Positions 1 to 6,671 of a stretch of DNA of 64,000 nucleotides are shown in pieces. This stretch comes from Cohnella phaseoli (GTDB taxonomy: Bacteria; Bacillota; Bacilli; Paenibacillales; Paenibacillaceae). Below the pieces are notes generated by a model. The model worked only from the letters and a program-made list of their open reading frames with translations, did no database searches and was not told where the DNA came from. Position numbers and translations under genes: made by a program. The stretch covers positions 112,401 through 176,400 of the forward strand of contig NZ_QRDZ01000021.1 in the NCBI RefSeq assembly GCF_003386235.1. Direction: 5' to 3'. How positions within the stretch are numbered: position 1 is the stretch's first letter; every line of letters starts with the position of its first letter.

Positions 1-2
1 AC

Positions 3-116
3 GCCTACAAAAACGGCAAAATCGTGTATCTCAACGCCAACTTCTGGTACCTGTCCGGCGGCGGCTTGAACACCGAGCTGGAAATGGTTAAAGAAGCCGC
101 TCAAGCGGTACAGTAA
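3..116 (+). CDS. C-terminal end of a siderophore-type ABC transporter substrate-binding protein (partial)
   Basis: Only the last 37 codons are present; the gene begins outside the window. The visible end, with GKIVYLNANFWYLSGGG followed by an amphipathic helix rich in Glu, Lys and Ala, is typical of the C-terminus of iron-siderophore binding lipoproteins of the FatB/YclQ (Fep/BtuF-like) class, which capture ferric siderophores outside the membrane and pass them to an ABC permease. The adjoining IsdG-like gene, 23 bases downstream, fits an iron-acquisition setting. The assignment rests on a short tail, so the exact substrate is unknown. Confidence 0.65.
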   Translation, partial: AYKNGKIVYLNANFWYLSGGGLNTELEMVKEAAQAVQ

Positions 117-139
117 CTTAAATCAGAGGAGGACTGTCC

Positions 140-466
140 ATGCTTATCCAGACGAGAACGATTGTCGTGCAGAAGGGCAATGTCGACAAGGTCGTCGAGA
201 GATTCAGCCGGGAAGGCATTCTCGACGAGCGCGAAGGCCTGATCGATATTACAGTGATGACGAACAAGCGAAGCAAGGAAACGGAAGAGGTTGTCGTCAT
301 CATCCGCTGGGAATCCGAGGAAGCTTGGAAAAACTGGGAGAAGAGTCCTGAGCATATTCAGGGGCATCGCGACAGCAAAGGTCAAACCCCTCCTGACTAT
401 GTCATCAGCACCACAGTCAACATGTACAATGTGAATAAAGTCAGAAAAGGAAAGTTTGGGCAGTAA
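140..466 (+). CDS. IsdG/HmoA-like antibiotic-biosynthesis-monooxygenase domain protein (putative heme-degrading enzyme)
   Basis: A 108-residue single-domain protein of the ABM ferredoxin-like fold. It matches the IsdG/HmoA group in length and in the segment WESEEAWKNWEKSPEHIQGHRD-like region (about residues 57-78), which holds the Trp and His that line the heme pocket; proteins of this group open heme and release iron in the cytoplasm. The Asn expected near residue 6-7 of the family appears to be Arg6 here, judged by alignment from memory, so activity may differ. A good GAGGAGGA ribosome site lies 8 bases before the ATG. It follows a siderophore-binding protein gene, consistent with an iron-supply role. 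Confidence 0.7.
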   Translation: MLIQTRTIVVQKGNVDKVVERFSREGILDEREGLIDITVMTNKRSKETEEVVVIIRWESEEAWKNWEKSPEHIQGHRDSKGQTPPDYVISTTVNMYNVNKVRKGKFGQ

Positions 467-486
467 TCCCTGACGGAATGGCGGGG

Positions 487-535
487 AAGGGCATGCATCT
501 CCCGAGGGCATCATTTTTGGGGGAGGCGTGCCCTT
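487..535 (+). terminator. Probable rho-independent terminator after the IsdG-like gene
   Basis: A 10-bp stem (487-496 with 526-535, one G-U pair) closes a loop that contains a further C/G-rich pairing (CTCCC with GGGAG). It is followed by TTTAAAAT, a weak U-tract. It separates the IsdG-like gene from the next operon. Confidence 0.55.
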
Positions 536-543
536 TAAAATCG

Positions 544-605
544 TTGACATCGGCTCCTTCTTGGTATACATTTGTATACATAACGATATGTATACGATTG
601 TATAC
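544..605 (+). promoter_or_regulatory. Promoter overlapped by four GTATAC boxes (operator)
   Basis: TTGACA (544-549) is followed 15-17 bases later by TATACATT as the -10 region. The hexamer GTATAC occurs at 564, 574, 590 and 600: two pairs spaced by 10 bp, arranged around a dyad. The central pair forms a perfect 9-bp inverted repeat (GTATACATA, 4-base spacer, TATGTATAC, positions 574-595). The boxes cover the -10 region and transcript start, the position expected of a repressor site for the His-rich protein/ABC exporter operon. The regulator is not identified. Confidence 0.65.
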
Positions 606-620
606 AAAGGAGGAATTAAC

Positions 621-995
621 ATGAGAATGGGACATTTAGACGGGGAAGGACGCGGTCACGGACATGGGCACGGGCATGGCCGCAGGGGAGATCAGGCTCA
701 GCGCGGTTCGCGAGAGCATCATGGAGGTCGCGAAGGCGGCCGCGATCCGAGGGGAGCACAGACGTTCAGAAGAGGCCGCGTCCTTATGTTTCTGGAGCAA
801 TTGCAGGTGAAACGCGCGAGGCTTGCCAAGCAGCTTGTCCAGCCGGAATTCGAGGCGATTCGGCCAACGCTGTCCGGGGAGCTGAAGGCGCTGGACCAGA
901 TCATCGATGAGTACGTCCATCTGTTCGATCTTCAGGAGATCGGAGAGGAGCCGAGGCCGCAAGGACCGGTTGACGGAGGAGAGGGGAACGATTAA
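621..995 (+). CDS. Small His/Gly-rich protein of unknown function, co-transcribed with an ABC exporter
   Basis: 124 residues. I chose ATG 621 because AAAGGAGG lies 7 bases upstream; a longer reading frame runs back through the operator and is unlikely. Residues about 10-50 are rich in His, Gly and Arg (including HGHGHGHG), a composition that often binds Ni, Zn or Co. The C-terminal part (about 55-110) is a predicted helical pair with the pattern RRGRVLMFLEQLQVKRARL and a second amphipathic helix ending DEYVHLFDL, which I recall as a conserved small Firmicute family without an assigned function. It ends 2 bases before the ABC exporter gene, so the two are translationally close. No enzyme motif is visible. 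Confidence 0.6.
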   Translation: MRMGHLDGEGRGHGHGHGHGRRGDQAQRGSREHHGGREGGRDPRGAQTFRRGRVLMFLEQLQVKRARLAKQLVQPEFEAIRPTLSGELKALDQIIDEYVHLFDLQEIGEEPRPQGPVDGGEGND

Positions 996-997
996 CG

Positions 998-2716
998 ATG
1001 CTTCGCAGGTTTTTCTCGTATTACCGCCCTTATAAAGGCTTATTCATTCTCGATTTCACTTGCGCGGTGATCGCGGGTCTGCTGGAGCTTGGCTTCCCGC
1101 TCGCGGTTAGCCAATTTATTGACGATCTGCTGCCAAGCGGCAACTGGAAGATGATCGTGCTGGCCAGCATCGGCCTGCTCGGGATTTACGTTCTTAACAC
1201 CGTATTGAACTACGTCGTCACCTACTGGGGCCATATGCTGGGCATCAACATCGAGACCGACATGCGGCGGAAGATGTTCGATCATATTCAGAAGCTGTCG
1301 TTCCGGTTTTTCGACAATCATAAAACCGGCCATCTCGTCGGTCGGGTAACCAACGATTTGAACGACATCGGAGAAATCGCCCACCACGGGCCGGAAGACA
1401 TTTTTATTGCCATCATGACGTTGGCAGGCTCGTTCACGCTGATGGCATACATCAATGTGGAGCTGGCGTTGATCACCTTTATCATCATTCCGATCATGGC
1501 TTGGCTGATCATCATTTTCGGGGGCCGCATGACGAATACCTATCAGCGGCTGTTCGGCAACGTCGGCAGCTTTAACGCCCGCATTGAAGAGAACGTGGGC
1601 GGCATTCGCGTCGTGCAATCGTTCGCCAACGAAGAGCACGAGAAGAAGCTGTTTGCGGTTGACAACCAGAACTTCCGCGAGACGAAGCTGCTTGCCTACA
1701 AGACGATGGCAAAGAGCTTCTCAGTTTCTTACATGCTGATGCGCTTGATTACGATATTCGTGATGGTGTGCGGGGCATGGTTTTACATCGACGGCAGAAT
1801 CGAGCTTGGAGAATTCATGGCATTCTTGCTGCTGTCGAACATTTTCTTCCGTCCGATCGAGAAGATCAACGCCGTTATCGAGAGCTATCCGAAAGGGATA
1901 GCCGGGTTTAAGCGCTATGCGGAAGTGATCGACACCGAGCCGGACATTGTGGACGCCAAGGACGCCGTCGCGGTCGATACGCTGCGCGGAGACATCCGCT
2001 TCGAGAACGTGTCGTTCGGCTACGAGGAAGGCCGCGACGTACTTAAGGGAGTGGATCTGTCGATCAAGGCGGGAGAGACGATTGCTTTTGTCGGGCCTTC
2101 CGGCGCAGGAAAGACGACGATTTGCAGCCTGCTGCCGAGATTTTACGAGGTTTCCGGCGGGCGCATTACGGTCGATGGCATGGACATTCGCAACCTAACG
2201 TTGAAATCGTTGCGCCGCAATATCGGGATCGTACAGCAAGACGTTTTCTTGTTTTCCGGATCGATCCGCGAGAATATCGCCTACGGCGACTTGAAGGCGA
2301 CCGACGAGCAGATTTGGGAGGCCGCCAGAAGGGCCTCGCTCGAGGATATGATCAAGCAGCTTCCCGAAGGCATGAATACGATCATCGGAGAGCGCGGCGT
2401 TAAGCTTTCGGGCGGTCAGAAGCAGAGAATGGCGATCGCCCGCATGTTCCTGAAGAACCCGCCTATTCTCATCCTGGATGAGGCCACATCGGCGCTCGAC
2501 ACCGAGACCGAGGCGGCAATCCAGCAATCGCTGTCCGAGCTGGCAGTCGGCCGGACGACGCTGGTCATCGCCCACAGACTGGCGACGATCAAGAACGCGG
2601 ACCGGATCATCGTCGTCGACGAGAACGGCATCGCGGAGCAAGGGAGCCACCGCGACCTGATCGCGTCGGGCGGCATTTACAGCAGGCTTCATCAAGCTCA
2701 GTATCAGCACTCCTAA
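998..2716 (+). CDS. ABC transporter, fused permease and ATP-binding protein (MsbA/YfiB-like exporter half)
   Basis: 572 residues, the usual length for a type IV ABC exporter half-transporter. The first ~310 residues carry six hydrophobic segments. The nucleotide-binding domain follows: Walker A GPSGAGKTT (366-374), signature LSGGQ (470-474), Walker B ILILDE (490-495, catalytic E495) and H-loop His526, all intact, so it should hydrolyse ATP. It is a single gene, so a homodimer is most likely. The ATG is preceded by GGAGGAGAGGGG. It shares the GTATAC-controlled promoter with the His-rich protein; the neighbours hint at metal, heme or drug export, but the substrate cannot be read from the sequence. 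Confidence 0.9.
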   Translation: MLRRFFSYYRPYKGLFILDFTCAVIAGLLELGFPLAVSQFIDDLLPSGNWKMIVLASIGLLGIYVLNTVLNYVVTYWGHMLGINIETDMRRKMFDHIQKLSFRFFDNHKTGHLVGRVTNDLNDIGEIAHHGPEDIFIAIMTLAGSFTLMAYINVELALITFIIIPIMAWLIIIFGGRMTNTYQRLFGNVGSFNARIEENVGGIRVVQSFANEEHEKKLFAVDNQNFRETKLLAYKTMAKSFSVSYMLMRLITIFVMVCGAWFYIDGRIELGEFMAFLLLSNIFFRPIEKINAVIESYPKGIAGFKRYAEVIDTEPDIVDAKDAVAVDTLRGDIRFENVSFGYEEGRDVLKGVDLSIKAGETIAFVGPSGAGKTTICSLLPRFYEVSGGRITVDGMDIRNLTLKSLRRNIGIVQQDVFLFSGSIRENIAYGDLKATDEQIWEAARRASLEDMIKQLPEGMNTIIGERGVKLSGGQKQRMAIARMFLKNPPILILDEATSALDTETEAAIQQSLSELAVGRTTLVIAHRLATIKNADRIIVVDENGIAEQGSHRDLIASGGIYSRLHQAQYQHS

Positions 2717-2732
2717 TTCACTCTTTTATTAC

Positions 2733-2774
2733 GACAAAGAAGCTGCCTCGACAGGGGAAGCTTCTTTGTCTTTC
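2733..2774 (+). terminator. Rho-independent terminator after the ABC exporter
   Basis: A perfect 12-bp stem (GACAAAGAAGCT at 2733-2744 with AGCTTCTTTGTC at 2759-2770), a 14-base loop and a following TTTCC. The A-rich 5' arm means it could also work for transcripts on the other strand. A related, decayed hairpin sequence occurs near 25700. Confidence 0.8.
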
Positions 2775-2905
2775 CAACGCTATTTCCCACCCGGGGAGAA
2801 CAATGAAGTAACAGCCAGGACAAAACATTACTCTTTGCGCTCCATTTGCCCGCACCTATAATGAGAATCAGCTTAGCAGCTTCATATTTAAGGAGGGAAT
2901 CGACG

Positions 2906-4309
2906 ATGACGAGTTCCGTGGAAGATATGAGAAACAATAGCTTGACGCAATTATCGATTGAACTTGGGTGTGGCGCGGCAGATATTACACCGCCTGAAGG
3001 CACGTTTCTGATGGGCACTATTCATTGTAAGCGGTCGGCAGTGCTATTTAAGGATCCCCTATATGCAAAAGCTATAATTATCCAATCCAATCAGCGCAAA
3101 GTATTAATTGTATCACTTGATGTAACCTTTATAATCGAAAAATATATTCACAAAATCCGCAATTGGGCTGTTGAGCACTTCGGATTCGATTGGGAGTCCG
3201 TGATGGTACATGCTACCCAGAATCATGGAGCCCCAGCCATTGGTTATACCAAATTCAGTGACACTTTTCCTTTTCCAGAGGAGTTCGAATGGGTGAGGGG
3301 ACAGCAAGCCAGTTATCATGACTATGCCATGGAACGTATATTTGAAGCAATTGAACAAGCTGCTTCTGATATTAAACTTGTCCAATATGGCGTAGCTAGT
3401 GGAATTGAAGGCAGGGCATCTTTCAACAGGCGAATGGTAATGAGGGATGGATCGATCGGAATGCCGCGAGGGATACTTGCGAACAGCCTTTATCTGGAAG
3501 GTCCTATTGATGCGGAAGTCGGGGTTATGTGCTTTAAGAATGCACAATCGGAAGTGGTTGCAGCCATATTGAATTATACCTGTCATCCTGTTCACGAGCT
3601 GGGTGTAGTGGGTATTGTGACAGCGGACTGGCCAGGTCAATGGTCATTACAGCTAGCGGATAAATTAGACTCTAATTGTTTTTCCCTAGTGTTGAATGGA
3701 GCTTGCGGAAATATTAACCCTTGGGGTAATTACGACCCGGATTATATCGAGGACTCTGCCCTCATGGCAAAGTTGCTGACAACCGAGACAGAGAAAGTGA
3801 TTTCTCTTATGGACTTTACAAATAAGGTTACACTCGATTGGGCTTTTAAAGTTTTGAAAATCCCGATTAGAGAGCCCGATCCGGATAAACTGGCGGCAGC
3901 AGAAGCGCTTCTCGCAAAACGACCTGCTCCATTTTGGGTAGATACTGTAAACGAAATTATAGATCACGAGTGGGTGCTGGCTGCTCAGGTCGTGGATGTC
4001 AATAATCAGCGAAAACAGCAGGCTTATTATGAATATGAGCTTCAAGTTTTGCGGATCGGTAATGCCGTATATGTTGGATTGCCCGGAGAGCTATTCGTAG
4101 AGGGCGGTTTGAAAATTAAACAGCACTCCAAAGCTGATTTTACTTATATCGTACATGCTACCGGAAATGCAGGCTATATTCCATTCAAAGAGGCGTTTTC
4201 GCGTGGGGGACATGAACTAAATTACTCGAATTGGTCAAAGCTGGTGCCTGATGCTTTTGAAATAATTGTTGAAGAGGCAATTACACTCATTAACAAAATG
4301 TTCGATTGA
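2906..4309 (+). CDS. Neutral/alkaline ceramidase-fold hydrolase, cytoplasmic short form
   Basis: 467 residues. ATG 2906 is chosen because AAGGAGGG lies just upstream; an in-frame ATG 60 bases earlier lacks a ribosome site. Family landmarks are present: GAADITPPEG at the N-terminus, a HATQNHGAP motif, NYTCHPVH, and NGACGNINPW, which supply the zinc ligands and catalytic Ser region of neutral ceramidases. Those enzymes hydrolyse an amide bond (ceramide to sphingosine plus fatty acid) and are usually secreted and much longer; here there is no signal peptide and the C-terminal immunoglobulin-like domain is missing. It heads a three-gene AT-rich cluster with a D-glutamate-cyclase-like and an alanine-racemase-like gene, so an amino-acid amide may be the substrate. 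A paralogue lies at 23813-25189. A TATAAT at 2857 may be the -10 box. Confidence 0.75.
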   Translation: MTSSVEDMRNNSLTQLSIELGCGAADITPPEGTFLMGTIHCKRSAVLFKDPLYAKAIIIQSNQRKVLIVSLDVTFIIEKYIHKIRNWAVEHFGFDWESVMVHATQNHGAPAIGYTKFSDTFPFPEEFEWVRGQQASYHDYAMERIFEAIEQAASDIKLVQYGVASGIEGRASFNRRMVMRDGSIGMPRGILANSLYLEGPIDAEVGVMCFKNAQSEVVAAILNYTCHPVHELGVVGIVTADWPGQWSLQLADKLDSNCFSLVLNGACGNINPWGNYDPDYIEDSALMAKLLTTETEKVISLMDFTNKVTLDWAFKVLKIPIREPDPDKLAAAEALLAKRPAPFWVDTVNEIIDHEWVLAAQVVDVNNQRKQQAYYEYELQVLRIGNAVYVGLPGELFVEGGLKIKQHSKADFTYIVHATGNAGYIPFKEAFSRGGHELNYSNWSKLVPDAFEIIVEEAITLINKMFD

Positions 4310-4387
4310 CAATTATCAACTGATATTTATATAAAATACCTCTAAACATTACTTGTCATGATCATAGCGAAAGGAATGGGTATAACA

Positions 4388-5419
4388 ATGAAAATTACAG
4401 ATGCGGGTGTCAGGAAAATTGGCGAAGCCCTTGATAAACTAATGACGGTGGATATTTCAGCCAGAGGAAGTATTGCAGTATTATATGAAGCGGCCCGAGC
4501 TCAGCAGGAGGATTCTCTTACCTATTCATCAATCCAGTTGCTGAAGAAATCCATCAAGCCGGGGGATTATGTATTCATAGTAACTGGGTGGGCGGATCAA
4601 TATTGGAATGTGCCGCATTTCGGTGAATCAGACGGTCCTCCAGGAGCAGTAGCTTTGGCAAGAAGCATAAGAATCGCACTCGAAGCACTACCTATCATTG
4701 TTACAGACGACTATTTGGTTGAAGGGATGAAGAAAATCGTTAATGGGTCTGGCATGCATTGTTCTCCTCCCGATAATTTAGCGGCTTCAATTGACAGCTC
4801 CAGAGGATTCGCTTGCGTACCAACTGCAGCGGTTATTCCCTTTCCCCAGGATGCCCCAACAGGCGAACTTGAAGCTGCAAGATTAATCGAATTCTATAAG
4901 CCAGCAATGTGTATTTCCATTGAAAGAGGCGGAATGAACGAACAGGGCAGAATTCATGGAATGGGGGGATTTGATTACACCGATTCACAAGGCAAATTGG
5001 ACTATCTCTTTCTCGAAGCAACCCGCAGGGGCATAACGACAATGGGCATTGGTGATGGAGGCAATGAAATTGGAATGGCCAATATTGCGGAAACCATCCG
5101 GGAGAAGGTAAACCATGGTATAAAAATTGTACCTTCGACGAAGGTAGATCTGTTAGTGCCTGCAACGATTTCTAATTGGGGAGGTTATGCGATTTCTTGT
5201 CTACTGGCAGCAAGCACAGGCGAGCTTGATGCAATGGTAGCTGAGGATATTGAAGACAGAGTTCTTAAAGCATGTGCAGATGCTGATTTTCATGACACAA
5301 TTGGAGCAACTAATATGCCAAGTGTAGATGGCTGCCGAGCTCCAATTCATCTTGCCTTGATTAAATTAATGAGAGAAAGTGTCATGCAGGGAATGAGAAG
5401 GCACAGTGTCGATTCGTGA
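4388..5419 (+). CDS. DUF4392 / D-glutamate cyclase-like protein
   Basis: 343 residues from ATG 4388, which follows GAAAGGAATGGG; a start 30 bases earlier is possible. The pattern matches the DUF4392 domain, which forms the C-terminal half of mammalian D-glutamate cyclase (D-Glu to 5-oxo-D-proline): note VTGWADQYWNVPHFGESDGPPGA-like region (about 65-87), IERGG, and the glycine-rich GIGDGGNEIGM motif (about residue 222). It occurs here as a stand-alone enzyme between a ceramidase-fold hydrolase and an alanine-racemase-like protein, 25 bases from the latter. A cytoplasmic role in D-amino acid or lactam chemistry is an inference. Base composition is more AT-rich than the flanking genes. Confidence 0.7.
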   Translation: MKITDAGVRKIGEALDKLMTVDISARGSIAVLYEAARAQQEDSLTYSSIQLLKKSIKPGDYVFIVTGWADQYWNVPHFGESDGPPGAVALARSIRIALEALPIIVTDDYLVEGMKKIVNGSGMHCSPPDNLAASIDSSRGFACVPTAAVIPFPQDAPTGELEAARLIEFYKPAMCISIERGGMNEQGRIHGMGGFDYTDSQGKLDYLFLEATRRGITTMGIGDGGNEIGMANIAETIREKVNHGIKIVPSTKVDLLVPATISNWGGYAISCLLAASTGELDAMVAEDIEDRVLKACADADFHDTIGATNMPSVDGCRAPIHLALIKLMRESVMQGMRRHSVDS

Positions 5420-5444
5420 GCCAGGATGAAAGAGGGGAGACAAA

Positions 5445-6611
5445 ATGGAAATCAATCAATTTGCTCGTCCGACTTGGGTAGAAATTGATCTTGATGCTGT
5501 AACAAATAATGTACGCGAATATACACAGATGCTAGAGGGGCGCGCAATCATCATTGGTGCAATTAAAGCTCACGGGTACGGACATGGACTTGTGCCGTTA
5601 GCCCATCATTTGGTTAATAATGGAATTCCAATTTTGGCTGTAGGAAGTGTAAAAGACGGCAGGAAGCTTAGAAAGAGTGGCATAACAGCCCCAATTCAAG
5701 TGTTTGGAAATTCATTTCCACAATCCGCACATCTCTATGCGGAGCATAATTTAATGCCTACCTTTTATAACGCAAATGACCCTCAATTGTACCAAGCTTC
5801 TTTAGGCGAAGACGTTCCATTAAAGATTTGGATTAAGGTTGAAACCGGCTTGGGCAGGCTTGGTGTGCCGTTGGATGAGGTGGAGACAATGGTTGCATTT
5901 ATAAATAACCATACCCCCTACATTATTGATGGGATATATACTCATATTGGAGCGAGAGCAGCTCTAGGAGACCCGAGTGACCGGGCATTCGTAGACCAAC
6001 AGTGGGAGAGGTTTGAAGGACTGGCAACGCGTTTGAAACAATCCGGATTTAATATTCCCTATTTTCAAGCCGCAAGCAGTCCTGCTGCTATTTCAATGCC
6101 ACAGACCTGGATGAATTGTATTTCCATAGGCGGGGGACTATTTAGCGATCCAGAGCCTATGATTCGTAAAATAGACCTTCGTCTTGAGAATGCTTTTAAG
6201 GCGCTTCGATCCAAACTTATATCCGTGAAAAACTATAAAAAAGGCGAGCAGATTGGTGTTTACACTCTGACAAGGGATAGTATGTTCGGAGTGGCGCCTA
6301 TAGGCTTAGGAGACGGGCTATCCGCTAAAAATAAAGACAATACCGTACTTGTTCGCGGACAAAGATGTTTGATAAGAGGTTCAATAAGTCTTGAGCATAT
6401 TCGCATCGATGTTACGGATGTGCCTGGGGTTTCGGTTGGTGATGAAGTAACTCTAATCGGTAAGCAGGAAGGAGAAGAAATCACGGTGAACGAAATATGC
6501 CAGCGATTAGACATTTCATCCGCACAATTGTGGACTTCTATTAATCCTTCTTCTGTGCCCCATATATTCTGGAGAGATGGGGAAATTTGGGCAATTGAGG
6601 AAAGTGAATAA
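5445..6611 (+). CDS. Alanine racemase-like fold-type III PLP protein with altered active site
   Basis: 388 residues, the normal length of alanine racemase, with both the PLP barrel and the C-terminal beta domain. The PLP-binding lysine is present (K41 in IKAHGYGHG), as is the KVETGLGRLG segment. Aligned by hand to the Geobacillus enzyme, however, the catalytic Tyr265 is Gln269, the phosphate-contacting Tyr284 is Leu288 (PIGLGDG instead of PIGYADG), and the Met-Asp pair 312-313 is Leu-Glu. Loss of the Tyr base argues against simple alanine racemisation; a different amino acid, a one-sided reaction or a lyase activity is possible. RBS AGAGGGGAG precedes the ATG. Last gene of the AT-rich trio. 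Confidence 0.8.
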   Translation: MEINQFARPTWVEIDLDAVTNNVREYTQMLEGRAIIIGAIKAHGYGHGLVPLAHHLVNNGIPILAVGSVKDGRKLRKSGITAPIQVFGNSFPQSAHLYAEHNLMPTFYNANDPQLYQASLGEDVPLKIWIKVETGLGRLGVPLDEVETMVAFINNHTPYIIDGIYTHIGARAALGDPSDRAFVDQQWERFEGLATRLKQSGFNIPYFQAASSPAAISMPQTWMNCISIGGGLFSDPEPMIRKIDLRLENAFKALRSKLISVKNYKKGEQIGVYTLTRDSMFGVAPIGLGDGLSAKNKDNTVLVRGQRCLIRGSISLEHIRIDVTDVPGVSVGDEVTLIGKQEGEEITVNEICQRLDISSAQLWTSINPSSVPHIFWRDGEIWAIEESE

Positions 6612-6671
6612 AGAAAAGGCAGCAAGTTAAGGCCAATCTATTAAATTCCAATATGATTGGAGGAATAGAAT

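Noticed and set aside
528..620. N-terminal extension of the His-rich protein reading frame
   Set aside because: It runs through the promoter and GTATAC operator; ATG 621 has a near-perfect ribosome site.
1040..1639. Open frame of 199 codons on the minus strand inside the ABC exporter
   Set aside because: Antisense shadow of a well-identified gene, with no ribosome site and low-complexity Asp/His-rich translation.
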